NCBI GenBank assembly: GCA_039090855.1
Contig: CM076991.1
Span: 100,266,021-100,330,020 of the forward strand
Direction of reading: 5' to 3'
From: Macrothele yani
Taxonomy: Eukaryota > Arthropoda > Arachnida > Araneae > Macrothelidae
Length of the DNA: 64,000 bases
The notes under the pieces were generated by a model, which made no database searches, had not been told where the DNA came from, and worked only from the letters and a program-made list of their open reading frames with translations. The position numbers and the translations under genes were made by a program. Shown here one piece after another: positions 20,641 to 32,138 of this stretch (position 1 is its first letter; each line of letters starts with the position of its first letter).

Positions 20641-20811
20641 TCTCTACGAAGAAAGGTTGCAAATGCAGAGAAGATTATGAAAGGACAAAGACATTTCAGT
20701 GGCAGCGAAGATCGGGAATTGTTAAAGCAATGATCTTCCCTGTTATAATGTATGGTTGTGAAAGATGAATTTTGAGGAAGAGCGAGAGGAAAAAGATGAT
20801 TTTGAAACATA

Positions 20812-22350
20812 CTGCTGGACAATTGCTAAGGACGGATCTTAAACGGCTATATAGCGAATAAAAAAGCAAGTGTGGTTGGATGCCAAGTGAAATAAAATAA
20901 TGTCAGAGTGCCAGGACATTACAAGAAAGACAATTTATTGTGCTCTGAAATCCAGAAGGCTTTGGAACGTGTTCAAGGGACAAACAGGCCATTTTGTGCA
21001 GAATACGTAAACGTGAAAAAAATGCAATTACCGTCCGCAGGCGTTCCGGCGTAAGATGTCAATACGGGATATGGCCACCATGGAGGGCGATGCAAGATTC
21101 CACACGCCGTGTCATGCTTTGCACAACATTATCAAGCAGCTGTCGGGGTAATTTATCCCATTCCTCTGTCAGTGCACGGATGAGGGTGTCCTTGTTTATT
21201 GGAGGGCATTGGTGACCAGCAAGTGTCCTCCCCAAAGCATCCCACACATTTTCAATGGGATTCAGATCTGGAGAACGTGCTGGCCATACGAGGCGTTGAA
21301 TATCCTCGCTCTCAAGACACTCCTGGACAGCGACTGTTCGATGACATGTTGCGTTGTCGTCCATGAAAATGAATCTATCACCGATAGCACCACGGAACAT
21401 GCGAACATGAGGTAGCAGAACATCATTAATGTATCGTTGACAAGTCATAGTCCCAGTTGGAAGCACATAGAGGGACGTACGGCCATTGATCATGATGCCA
21501 GCTCATACCATGACACTACATGTCGGATATCGGTCCCTTTCCTACATGTTTGCTGGACAATATGCAGTACCACTATCACGCCAGATCAGTTGTCGTCGAC
21601 AATCAGACGATAGACTGTATCTACTCTCATCTGAGAAGAGGACTGCAGACCAGTCGTTATCAGTCCAATTGCGATGTTGATAGCACCACTGCAAACGGGC
21701 AGTACGGTGACGTCTGGACAATGGGATGCACACAACAGGACGGCGGGCGTATAGTCCTCCTTCATGCAAACGTCTGGCGACAGTTTTTCGGGAGATCCGC
21801 TTGCCAGTAGCAGCCATAAACTGATTTACTATCTCACTTGCTGTGCTGCGCCGGTGTCTTTTTGTTGATAGCACTATGTACCGATCTTCTGCAGGTGTCG
21901 TAATGCGAACACGACCTTCCCCATGACGTTTGCTACACTCTCCATTTGTTTTAAATGATTTCCAAAGCCTTGAAACAACACTGTGGCTGACGTCGAACTC
22001 CCTGGCAACATCTGTTATTTTTCGCCCTTCTTCAATCTTGCCAATAATACGGCGACGCGTAAAATCATTTAGGTGATGTCGGGAAGACATACTGAAAATT
22101 GCAAGTTCGTCAATTGATTCTTTCCTTTTCAACTTTGCGTTTGAACAACAACGGTCAATACGCGTCAAATTATTTATATCTCTTATCAGCGCTATGACGT
22201 CACGAACAAGTTCGGCAATCCAAAATTTGCATACGCACAACACGTCTTACTGTATCCCGCACTTATGCTAATTTTCACATTTTCCTGCCTTCCATTTTAT
22301 GGTTGCTATCGTTGCTATTGTCATCCGTCCTTAGCAATTGTCCGGCAGTG
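20812..22350 (-). mobile_element. Tc1-like element inside a LINE, inactive
   Basis: Inverted ends CTGCTGGACAATTGCTAAGG (left) and CACTGCCGGACAATTGCTAA (right, reversed) with TA at 20810-20811 and 22351-22352. 1.54 kb. Confidence 0.85.
21059..22090 (-). pseudogene. Tc1 transposase pseudogene (nearly complete)
   Basis: Starts MSSRHHLNDFTRRRIIGKIE with the first HTH, then SVVSRLWKSFKTNGECSKR, the second HTH, the first catalytic block SAVLFSDESRYSLSSD, a frameshift near 21500-21540, then RFIFMDDNATCHRTVAVQ and [18 protein letters not shown], and the usual C-terminal ESCIALHGGHIPY. All three catalytic residues are visible; one frameshift in the core is the main lesion. It is one of the better preserved copies here. 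Confidence 0.85.
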
Positions 22351-22914
22351 TATATAACCTAAAGACGGCTGCTTAGAATTCCATGTACTGCAAGAAGAAC
22401 TAATCAATCAGTACTTGACCAAATCAAGTCCAGCTGCCCACTTGAGGCAATGATCTGTAAGCGAAAATTCGTACGTTTTGGATATGTAATGTTTGCCAGT
22501 AATGGGTTTGAATAAAATTATCATGCTTGGCAAGGATGGAGGAAGCCGAAGGGAAAGACAGAGAACAAAACGGTTGTAAGAACTACGAGATATTGCTGGA
22601 AAAACTGTGAGATTTTGCTGGAAAAACTGCAAGATATTTTTAAAAGAAGAACTGCGAGATCTTGTTGAGAATAGATCGAGGTGACAGGCTTTTGTTCATA
22701 AAGTCCCCAAGAGTCCAACACGATGCAATGGAACATAACAAATTCGTGAAGACTCTGAACCTAGAAAAGACAAATGCCACACTTTGAACACAGAAACTTA
22801 ATTTGTTGTCATATGAGCTAATAAGCTGTTTAGAAATAATAAGTATGTATAATAGACATGGAACACTATTGCATATTAAAAATAAATTGTTTCATTAAAT
22901 TGGATCTTGGTTAG

Positions 22915-23120
22915 AAGTATGGAGGATGTCAAGGAAACGCTACCTGCGCGACTGTGTTGTGCCAACTGTGAGGCATGGTGGAGGAGACATCATGCTCTGG
23001 GGAGGTTTTTTTATAGTTTGGACTGGACCCCCTAGTTCCAGTGCTCTAGAATGTCAATCGTCCACCAGACACAGATGACTGACCTGACTAATGCTCCTGT
23101 TGCAGAATTGAAGGCAATTC
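22915..23120 (+). pseudogene. Tc1 transposase fragment
   Basis: A short piece encodes CVVPTVRHGGGDIMLWGGFF, matching the stretch between the first and second catalytic blocks of Tc1 transposases. No ends or other blocks are retained nearby. Confidence 0.65.
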
Positions 23121-23254
23121 TCTTATCAACGTACCAAAATGTAGTGGAAAAATCTTCCCAGCAGAAAGGAGGCCCTAATAGCAGCAAAGGGTAGATAAAC
23201 TCTATTTTGTTTCTTATCCTAGTATAAATCAACACACAGCAACCGAAAAGTTGC

Positions 23255-23410
23255 TATTCGGTCACCGCCGGGGAATTGAATCCACGGATCTCTCGATATC
23301 TAGCCGAGCGCATTAGCCTTACACCACGGTGGCCAACAATTCACGGTGCTAAATGGGTTTGGCAAAAATCGGTTCCTGTGTGTTGCTAAAAAAAACGTGG
23401 AAAGAGCGAT
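23255..23410 (-). repeat. tRNA-like repeat related to family C
   Basis: On the minus strand 23258-23333 reads GGCCACCGTGGTGTAAGGC with a degenerate box B (GGATTCAATTCC) and pairing ends (GGCCACCG with CGGTGACC). About 60 bp further, AACGTGGAAAGAGCGAT is shared with the tRNA-like palindrome at 42783-43112. It is flanked by imperfect inverted words (ACACAGCAACCG and CGGTTCCTGTGT). Confidence 0.5.
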
Positions 23411-23701
23411 GCATTTGTTTATTCACTGACGCCACGTATTTGGAGGATTTTCACTAGTATAAGGCATTTGTAGATAGACAAGTGCCTTGATGCTTTTGAT
23501 CACGTAGTGTATGTTCCGTTATAGTATATTTAAATGGAGTTTTGTTTTGATTTTACTTTTCTTGGGACACGAGGTATGCTAACAGTGATAGAAACAACTC
23601 TTCTACACCCATCTCAAACGGGGAATTATCACCAGCAAGCAGCGAAACGGTTGACAGTTTGTGTTTACTAATAAGCATTAACTCAGTTCAATAATCACAA
23701 G

Positions 23702-23965
23702 CAGTGATGCATTCAGTGGAGGTGGTACAGGGGCCCTGGCGATACTAATATTAAATGCTTATTTTTAAATATATTTGTATATATTTTTAAATTTATATTT
23801 TACGAATAATTGAAAACGTACTTTAACATGGCGGAGATGTTTTTATCTCTTCCATTATTCTGAGAGATGTTTTCTCCGGGCCAATATGTTTTTTTTTTTG
23901 GTTGTTCGTTTTTTATCTTCAATATTTTGGGCCACCCCTATGAAGATATCCTAGGTATGCCGCTG
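23702..23965. mobile_element. hAT-type MITE
   Basis: A 264 bp AT-rich non-coding segment is bounded by a perfect 8 bp duplication, ATCACAAG (23694-23701 and 23966-23973), the size made by hAT transposases. The ends are CAGTGATGCATTC and, reversed, CAGCGGCATACC, which are short, imperfect inverted repeats starting CAG. Confidence 0.7.
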
Positions 23966-24880
23966 ATCACAAGTACAGTCAACCCCCTATTTAACGGACT
24001 GCGATTTAACGAATTCCGCGATTTTACGTATATTTTTTTATGGTCCGGACGGAACAACATTGAAATTAATGCTTGGCGTTTCCCGATTTAACGAACACAT
24101 TTCCTCAGTTGAGCGAATATTTCTTTTTGCTTTTTTACTACACCCAATTGTGTTAACCAGCGTTTTAAAGAACACCTGCGACACGGCTTGACGGAATCAT
24201 AAATCAGTTCGCCTTTCCTCCGACTATCAAGCGTAAGCTTCTTACAGGAGGTAGCAAATGACCAACAAGTCCCAAAGGAGCGCAACGTTTTTTTTGCATG
24301 GATGGGAAACAGAAAAAAGGAAGGCGCTATGGGTAAATAAATCTTAATCCGGTGATTCTAGTTTTCAGCTACAGACAGAGCAAAAGCGTTCTGTGAAGTC
24401 AGGGAACACACATTTTACGTATCCATCCCCGGATACGTACTCTAAAGCATTTCTTTTCTACAGCGTTATAAGGTAATCAACACATATTTTTTTTACAAGT
24501 TAATTAGTACTAATTGATGTTCTGTTTCATGCAGTTTATGCATAAAACTGAAATCGTTATTTAAATGCTCTGAAAAAGACCAACTATCGTAATTTTATTT
24601 CAATTTTAAAGTGCGCTAAAATTTTGATGCTACGTTTTGAAGTCTAAATACGAAATATGTATTTAATATTCAAAGTAAATGTGTACGTATTATATCAGTT
24701 TTGATAATAAATTTCGTAGATAAAAGTACTGCACGTAAGTTAAATTTCACTGAAAGAGAAGTTAACGGCTTACGCTTTCTGTTATGAACACTAGCTTAAC
24801 TTGAATGTTTCATTCGAAAGGTTTCCTCGATTTAGCGAACTCCGCGATGTTGCATACAAGACTGTTGGTCCCTTGAAGTA

Positions 24881-26102
24881 CACTGAAGAGCAATTGAATT
24901 AGAGATACCTGTCTAGTAACGTGTAGAACCACCTTTTGCCATGATGACGGCGGGGATTCGTCTCGGCATGGACTCGACAAGACATCGGAAGCGTTGGGAA
25001 GCCATACGGATCCACGACCCCTGAACAAGCTCCCACAGTTCACGAAGATTTGATGGAGGGGGGTCAGAGCCTCGAACATCTCTCTCGATGGCATCCCAGA
25101 TGTGCTCGATGAAATTGAGGTCAGGTGACTTAGCTGGCCAAGGAAGCGAGGTCACGTCGGTGGAGTGTTCATCCAACCATTCGGATACAATTCGGAAGCG
25201 ATGGCACGGCGCATTGTCTTGTTGCAGGATGAATTCTCCAGTGGGATGTTGAAGACACACAAACGGGAGCAAATGGTCGTCCAGGATATCCCGGTAACAT
25301 TTACCTGGATGGGACGATTTCACACGTACCAGGGGTCCCATTTCGGTCCACTTAAACAGTCCCCAGACGAGAATGCCACAACCAACCAGCTTGAAGAGTA
25401 CCCGGCTGGCAAGAAGGATCCATCGCTTTATGTGGTTTGCGCCGTACTTGTATCCTGCCATCCGCATGTACCAATGTGAATCTCGCCTCATCAATCCAGG
25501 CAACATTTTTCCACATGTCTAGGGTCCAGTGGCGATGTTCCCGCCCACATGCTAATCTTTGCACGCCGTGATGTGCGGTCAGCAGCTGTACCGTCGTAGG
25601 ACGATGGCTTCTGCACCCCATAGCGAGGAGATGGTTCTGGATGGTGTGGCTGCTTACATGTTTTTGTGCACCAGCGTTAAATTGCCGAGTGATTTCTTGC
25701 ACTGTGGCCCGTCTATCCTCTGTTACAATGCGAGCTTACTGACGATGACCCCGCTCATCCTCACGCTGTGGTCCACGGGAGTTGGCCCTTGCAGGGATGG
25801 GTTTTACCGGATTCGATGTACTCACGGTGCACCCGTGACACAGTGGCTCGTGAAAATTCCAGTGCCGGTACGACTTCCGAGATGGAGTGACCCATTCGTC
25901 GGGCCCCAACAATTTGCCCACGATCAAATGCGCTTAGATCCTTCGTCTTACTCATACTGCGCCCGTCTCTTACTGATTCCCGTCGCATCACTCCTTATAT
26001 TGTCGGATCGCTGCAAACGTCATGTCGTTTCCGTTTACAGGGCCGCCCACAGCGCGACATTTGCATAACGCCAGCTGTTTCTAATTCAATTGCTCTTCAG
26101 TG
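24881..26102 (-). mobile_element. Tc1-like element inside Tigger (relative of 60275)
   Basis: 1222 bp with inverted ends CACTGAAGAGCAATTGAATT on both sides and TA at 24879-24880 and 26103-26104. The closely related copy at 60275-61492 shares ends and coding sequence. Confidence 0.9.
24913..25991 (-). pseudogene. Tc1 transposase pseudogene
   Basis: Starts MMRRESVRDGRSMSKTKDLS and shows the HTH (FDRGQIVGARRMGHSISEV), a frameshift near 25740-25760, the first catalytic block AWIDEARFTLVHADGRI (Asp and Glu kept, Ser changed to Ala), then ILQQDNAPCHRFRIVSEW and AKSPDLNFIEHIWDAIERDV, and an intact C-terminus ending KGGSTRY. Frameshifts inactivate it; the C-terminus shows what the sister copy at 60293 has lost. 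Confidence 0.85.
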
Positions 26103-26127
26103 TAAGTTAAATCGAGGTTTGACTGTA

Positions 26128-27190
26128 CTACTTGTCCAGTCTGGGAAACGTGTGCGTGCATATTCTTCCCGCGTGCACCGTGTGCTTCAACAAACCAAAA
26201 AATGCTGTAACCCTTGAGGAATAAAGTGTTTTTATTTCGGATTCCTCTGTATGGTCATGATGAAAAAACAACAAAAAACAAAAACAAACATGAGTGTTGC
26301 GTTTGTTATTTGGAAGAACTCATAGCTTTTTTAAAATAAAAGTGCCAAACATCATTTCACATGGGTTTGGCAAAATACTATTTGATTTACATAACTGCTA
26401 TTTCGGATTCAAATAAAGAAGATTTTCGAGATGCCTAGCCAATTCTTCTTTGCAGACTTCTTTCTTATACATTAACCGAAGCACAGAGAGTTTCCACAAA
26501 AGAAATAATGAACACTTGGCTGCTTTGGGAGCATAAATATAATAGAACAAATATCATGATAATAAAATGATTGTCCGAACAAAAAATACTTCAAAGGGGA
26601 ATTTCATATAATGAAATGAGTTGTCATGACCAGAGGACAAACGATAAGTTTGTAATATTTCGTACAGAATAACTGTAATCCACTGCTCATCCATGCCGCA
26701 AAAATCTCCAGAAAACCGGAAAATTTTCGAGAAGTTTGACATGGATGACAAATCAATTACTACACTTCAATTCTAAATATAGGAATAATGATTTTACTTT
26801 GCCAATCAGTTTTAATGCAAGAAGCAACTATCTTATTTATTGTTATGAAAATTTATTCTTCTTGTGTCTGCAGAACTGAGGCAACGGATACTTATACTCG
26901 ATTTTTAATATACCATTAAAATTTAATTAATCTTCAATAGGGGATGTATTTCAGCGATCTCACTGCTTTTTTCTGTTTTTCCAGTACATTAATTAAGCAG
27001 GACGGAACGGCGAGTAACAAATTAAATACAAATTTTAAAGAACGAATTGAAGAAGAAACTGGAAATCTTAGAAAGGCATAGTTATAGAATAGAGAAGATC
27101 CTGAGATAGAGCTATCAAGTAAATTTTATCAGAAAAATTCAAGACCGCTATATTTCGGCTAACTTTCCAAAGTCATAAAATTGGAGAAAG
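26128..27190. other. Unassigned AT-rich sequence
   Basis: No element ends, SINE or coding similarity recognised in about 1 kb. Confidence 0.4.
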
Positions 27191-27562
27191 AGATATGCAC
27201 TCAGTAGGCAAAACATTAGAGATAGGAGTAATGGGCAGTTTACATGGGCATGCCCCGTACAGAGTGGTACAGACCCAAGCCGAACGCAGACTATAAGGAG
27301 GTGGAAAGTAGGTCTTTCCAACAATGTATTGCAATCGACGAACATGGGTAAACGTGGAGACCTGAGCGACTTTGATCGTGGACGCATTGTCGGCGTAAGA
27401 CAGGTGGGTTATTCTATTGCCCAAGTGGAAAGAACCCTGGGGTTCTCAAGGGCAACCGGATTAAGGTTGTACCGCGAGTATATCACTGACGGACGTACCA
27501 GCTCCCAGAGAGCAAGCAGAGAGCGGCTACATGTCACTAATGACAGGGGTCGAGGTAGACTA

Positions 27563-28847
27563 CAAGGTCTGTCCGGAAAGTAATGAGGCTCATTCAATAA
27601 CAGACATTTCATTAAAGTTACACTTACATAACATTAAAATTCCTCGAAATAACATCCTTGAACATCAATACACCGCTGCCAGCGGTTCTGCCACGCCGCG
27701 TAGCTTGCCTGGAAGTCGGAAACATGGATCGCTTTCAAAGCACTCGTCGCGGCAGTTTGCACGTTTGTTACAGTCCCAAAATGGTGTCCTTTCAGGTTGG
27801 ATTTGAGCCGGGGAAACAAAAAGAAGTCAGCCGGGGCCAAGTTCGGGCTATAGAAAGGTTGCGACAGCGTAGCCACTTTGTGCTTCTCCAGAAACTCTCT
27901 CACTCTCAGCGACGCATGGCTCGACGCATTATCGCGGGGAAGACCCAAGTGTTGGTGATCTCCGGGCGGACGCGCGCAACTCTGTTTTTCAGCCGTTGAG
28001 GCACTTCCACGTAAAATGCAGCGTTGACCGTTTGTCCGGGTGGAACGAACTCCTTATGGACAACACCTTTACAGTCAAAGAAGACAATGAGCATCGATTT
28101 GCACATTCGAGCCTTCTTTGGTCGTGGAGACTCCAAAGTGTGCCACTCTGAGCTCTGTCTTATCGTCTCCGGATCGTAATCAAAGACCTACGTTTCATCA
28201 CCTGTTATCACTTTCTCCAAAAACTCAGGTTTACTCCTCACACGGGCCCACAAGCTCACGAGAAATCGACTCAAGGTTGTTCTTCTGTTCATCGGTCGAA
28301 ACCTTAGGAACCAATTTGGCACAAACTTTCCGCATCTGCAATTCTTGCGTGATGATTTCATGCACAATGCATTTCACGAGTCCCACGTGCTCTGCTACCA
28401 ATGTGACTCTCAAACGTCGGTCAGAGTCCAAAACTGCTTTCACCTTTTCCACATTGTCCGAAGTGTGAGACGTTGAAGGGCACCCTGGGCGTGGCACGCT
28501 CTCTTTTCCCCCTGTGAACGTTTTGTGCCACCGAAACACTTCGGCTTTCAATAAAGTATCCTTCCCGTAAGCTTTCTGTATCATAGCAAGCGTCTCGAAC
28601 GCGGATTTTTCTAGTTTAACACAAAACTTTAAGGCGAATCGCTGTTTGACACTCTTCTGCATTTTGACCGTTACGCGACTCTCCACTTCGCAAGCGTTCC
28701 TCACTCTGTAAAATCTCAGAGCCAACTGACGAGACATCGATCGTTTACCTATCAAACCCCGCCATCCGTCACGCCCGGAGACTCCGCCCTCCAGCCTTTC
28801 TGATTGGCCCAGGAATAGTGGTCTCATTACTTTCCGGACAAATCTTG
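27563..28847 (-). mobile_element. Mariner element inside Tc1 copy 2
   Basis: 1285 bp with inverted ends CAAGGTCTGTCCGGAAAGTA (left) and CAAGATTTGTCCGGAAAGTA (right, reversed) and TA at 27561-27562 and 28848-28849. The host Tc1 sequence resumes exactly across the TA. Confidence 0.92.
27634..28737 (-). pseudogene. Mariner transposase pseudogene (DD34D)
   Basis: N-terminal HTH and linker (MQKSVKQRFALKFCVKLEKS, EVFRWHKTFTGGKESV, RLRVTLVAEHVGLVKCIVHE), the first catalytic block VITGDET followed by a stop, then SMLIVFFDCKGVVHKEFVPP, and the open C-terminal 104 codons with LPRDNASSHASLRVREFLEK and SPNLAPADFFLFPRLK (34 residues between the Asps). Lesions are a stop after the first Asp, a frameshift near 27900-27950 and one near 28240. 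It could still supply matrix sequence but not enzyme. Confidence 0.85.
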
Positions 28848-29336
28848 TATCCACGGTCGTGTAGACTGACCGCTTGGCAACACCAGCGCAAATCATGTCC
28901 ACGTTAACCTTCGGAGGACCAAGTAGCGTCAGCGAGCAAATGCTACGGCGTATGTTGCATACCGTCTTCTATAGAAACCGACGCCATACTCGTGCGCCAC
29001 TGTTAACTGCTCGTCATCGTACATTACGCCTGGCCTGGTACCGAGAACATTACAACTGGACCTCTACAAAGTGGCCCCGCGTCGTGTGGTCCGATGAATC
29101 CCGTTTCCAGCTGTACCGAGCAGACGGAAGACTGCGGGTGTGGCGTAGGTAGCATAATGTCATAGCTCCGTCATGCCAGGTTGACTCTGTTCAAGGCGGT
29201 GTTGTCTCTATGATGGTTTGGGGAGCCTTATCATGGGACACATTAGATCCTGTAGTATGCCTGCTGGGCTCATTAACCGCCGTGCGCTACCAGCATGGGC
29301 TAACTGATCACCTACACGCTTTCATGACCTTTTTTC

Positions 29337-29613
29337 GATACAATATTCTCCACCAGAACAGATCAGATCGGTGCACACGCTTTTACAGCACTTTTTCCTT
29401 GATGAAATTCGTAACGAATGCAGTGTCGAATAAACGCATTATCGCTTGCCATTTTTCCCCTACCGATGTGCAAGTGCGTTTCACTGTTGGGAAAACTTCT
29501 GTGTCACATGGACTAGTTACGGTCACATATCAACAACGCCGGGGATGTCGGATATGTAAATTAGCGGTATACGTCACACATAAAGAGCTTTAAAACTTAT
29601 TTGTACACCTAAA
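29337..29613 (-). mobile_element. Mariner 5' fragment (relative of 16254)
   Basis: The reverse complement aligns with the left 290 bp of the mariner at 16254, from GGTGTACAAATAAGTTTTAA through the first ~45 codons (MASDNAFIRHCIRYEFHQGK). It stops abruptly at the junction with Tc1 copy 2, so it marks one boundary of the inverted duplication. Confidence 0.8.
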
Positions 29614-29712
29614 ACAAGGAAGTTCCCTAGGAACATTAACTGGAAGAGACATAAATCTATGCACTTTATCTTACAACTATAAAAAGCTTAACCTCCACAC
29701 ATGAGACAGTCC

Positions 29713-30032
29713 TATGCCGCGGGTGGCCTAGTGGGCAACGTTCGCGACTGCCACGGAAACAACCTCAGGTTCGATCCCGGGTAGGTACGAACGGTCGATC
29801 CAATAAATATTCGCCGTGCGTCGGATGGGCTCGTTAAGCCGTCGAACCCTGGGTACTCCCCTCCCACCGTTAATAAATAAGGGCGTCTTCCTCCCCTTTT
29901 CTGCTTCGCTTCCGTGTCACTTTCCTATCGGGCACTCTATCCCAAATCTCCTAGCTTCCTATTTCTAAGGGTTGTTTAAGACCTGGGGTTAGACACTCCC
30001 TTCCTAAAATCCTCTACATGTGATCATTTGAT
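29713..30032 (+). mobile_element. tRNA-derived SINE, family F
   Basis: The head GCCGCGGGTGGCCTAGTGG and box B GGTTCGATCCC are followed by a ~240 bp body. The perfect 12 bp target duplication ATGAGACAGTCC lies at 29701-29712 and 30033-30044. The homologous flank at 15846-16050 lacks it, giving an empty-site comparison. A second copy is at 40335-40636. Confidence 0.9.
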
Positions 30033-30254
30033 CATGAGACAGTCCCATTTTTTTAATTTAGTCATCATTTTAGTCATTTATCCATTCCTTACATGATTGT
30101 AGCTCCAAAAATATCAACTGAACACGGGGAGAGCTTTAGTTCTTATACACTCAGTAGACAAACCATTAGAGATAGGGATGATAGATAGTTAACCTGGGCA
30201 TCCTCCGCGCACAGTAGAATTGACCTAAACCAAACGCAAACGATAAATAGACGG

Positions 30255-31635
30255 ACCTGGGGCTTTCCAACAGACATGGGGGATTTCCAACAGACAAGGG
30301 GGATTTCCAACAGACAAGGGGGATTTCCAACAGACAAGGGGGATTTCCAACAGACATGGGGGATTTTCAACACACATGAGGGCTTTCCGACAGACATGGG
30401 GGCTTTCCAACAGACATGGGGGCTTTCTAACAGACATGAGGGCTTTCCAACACACATGGGGGCTCTCCAACAGACATGGAAGCTTTCTAAATAGACGTGG
30501 GGGTTTTCCGACAGACATGGGGGCTTTCCAACAGACATGGGGGCTTTCCAACACACATAGAGGCTTTCCAACAGACATGGAAGCTTTCCAACAGACATGA
30601 GGGCTTTCCGACAGACATGAGGGCTTTTCAACACACATGGGGGCTTTCCAACAAACATGAGGGCTTTTCAACACACATGAGGGCTTTCCAACAGACATGA
30701 GGGCTTTTCAACACACATGGGGGCTTTCCAACAGACATGTAAGCTTTCCGACAGACATGGGGGCTTTCCAACAGACATGGGGGCTTTCCGACAGACATGA
30801 GGGCTTTCCAACACACATGGGGGCTGTCCAACAGACATGGAAGCTTTTCAACACACATGGGGGCTTCCCAACAGACATGTAAGCTTTTCGACAGACATGG
30901 GGGCTTTCCGACAGACATGGGGTCTTTCCGACAGACATGGGAGCTTTCCAACAGACATGGGGTCTTTCCGACAGACATGGGAGCTTTCCAACAGACATGA
31001 GGGCTTTTCAACACACATGGGGGCTTTCCAACAGACATGAGGGCTTTTAAACACACATGGGGGCTTTCCAACAGACATGGAAGCAATCCAACAGACATGG
31101 GGGCTTTCCAACAGACATGGGGTCTTTCCGACAGACATTGGGGCTTTCCAACACACATGGGGGCTGTCCAACAGACATGGAAGCTTTTCAACACACATAG
31201 GGGCTTCCCAGCAGACATGTAAGCTTTCCGACAGACATGGGGGCTTTCCGACAGACATGGGGTCTTTCCGACAGACATGGGAGCTTTCCAACAGACATGA
31301 GGGCTTTTCAACACACATGGGGGCTTTCCAACAGACATGAGGGCTTTTCAACACACATGGGGGCTTTCCAACAGACATGGAAGCATTCCAACAGACATGG
31401 AGGCTTTCCAACAGACATGGGGGTTTTTCAACACACATGGGGGCTTTCAAACACACATGGGGGCTTTCCAACAGACATGGAAGCTTTCCAACACACATGC
31501 GGGCTTTCCGACAGACATGGCTGCTTTCCAACACACATGGGGGCTGTCCAACAGACATGGAAGCTTTCGAACAGACATGGGGGCTTTCCAACAGATGTGG
31601 GGGTTTTCCGACAGACATGGGGACTTTCCAACAGT
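30255..31635. repeat. 20 bp minisatellite (about 69 units)
   Basis: Tandem copies of GGGGGCTTTCCAACAGACAT with variants (CACACATG, TTTCCGACAG, GAGGGCTTTT). It is the inverse of the array at 14995-15735. All long frames here are products of the repeat, not genes. Confidence 0.95.
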
Positions 31636-31669
31636 GTATCGCAATCAACGAGCATGGGTTAACGTGGTG

Positions 31670-32138
31670 ATATGAGCGACTTTGACCGTGGACGCATGGT
31701 CTGCACAAGACGAGTTATTCTATCGCCCAGGTTGTTAGAACCTTATGGTTCTTGAGAGCAACAGTATCAAGGGTGTACCGCGAGTATACCACTAACAGAC
31801 GCACCAGCGACCAGAGAGGAAGCGGTGGTCGACCACCCGCCATTGATGACCGGGGTCGAAGTAAAATATCCAGGCCCGTACAGATAGACCGCTTGGCAGT
31901 GTCGCTTCAAAGCGCATCCCGATTAAATATCGGCGACCAAATCAGCGTCAGCGAGCGAACGGTACGGCGTACTTTGCGTGCTCAAGGCTACAGGAGCCGA
32001 TTCCGTACTACTTTGCCCCTGTCAACTGTTGATCATTTGGCATTACGCCTATCCTGGTACCGGAACCATCAAAACTGGAGCTCAGCAGAGAGACGCGGCG
32101 TCAGGCTGATAGATCAGTACCGTTTCGAGCTGTACTGA
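31670..32138 (+). pseudogene. Tc1 transposase N-terminal part
   Basis: Starts near MSDFDRGRMV and, after a frameshift around 31740, continues as an open frame with ATVSRVYREYTTNRRTSDQR, GGRPPAIDDRGRSKISRPVQ, SVSERTVRRTLRAQGYRSRF and LSWYRNHQNWSSAERRGVRL (where the catalytic SDESRF has become IDQYRF). It ends at the first stop in the 63 bp array. Inactive. Confidence 0.8.

Larger units (their letters stand above)
20645..22580 (+). mobile_element. RTE/L1-like LINE fragment split by Tc1
   Basis: The left part (20645-20809) encodes the motif GIVKAMIFPVIMYGCE and the right part (22353-22580) encodes RRLLRIPCTARRTNQSVL, KRKFVRFGYVM and MLGKDGGSRRERQRTKR. These are consecutive blocks of the region after the reverse transcriptase in L1/RTE-type ORF2, and they rejoin when the Tc1 (20812-22350) is removed. 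Several stops are present. Confidence 0.75.
23976..26125. mobile_element. Tigger-type non-autonomous element split by Tc1
   Basis: Inverted ends CAGTCAACCCCCTATTTAAC (left) and CAGTCAAACCTCGATTTAAC (right, reversed) lie between TA dinucleotides (23974-23975, 26126-26127). Removing the nested Tc1 leaves about 930 bp without a recognisable transposase. Repeated GATTTAACGAA/GATTTAGCGAA words near both ends are typical of this group. Confidence 0.8.
27344..29150 (+). pseudogene. Tc1 transposase pseudogene split by mariner
   Basis: The N-terminal part (MGKRGDLSDFDRGRIVGVRQ, HTH, then GLRLYREYITDGRTSSQRAS) is cut by the mariner at 27562. The rest resumes at 28850 (TFGGPSSVSEQMLRRMLHTV, then LAWYREHYNWTSTKWPRVVW, first catalytic block SDESRFQLYRADGRLRVWRR). 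The second and third catalytic blocks are missing because of the truncation at 29336. Confidence 0.85.
27195..29336 (+). mobile_element. Tc1-like element (copy 2 of the minisatellite family), 3' truncated, split by mariner
   Basis: The left end GCACTCAGTAGGCAAAACAT matches the ends of the elements at 13202 and 30148. The coding part continues at 28850 after the nested mariner. It has a single unit of each sequence that is amplified in the other two copies, so it represents the unexpanded state. At 29336 it joins abruptly to a mariner fragment, so the right end is missing. Confidence 0.8.

Noticed and set aside
30143..31708. Frames up to 286 codons rich in Cys, Trp and Lys
   Set aside because: Same cause: the inverse 20 bp array. 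The Cys-rich look mimics a secreted repeat protein but is only the repeat.
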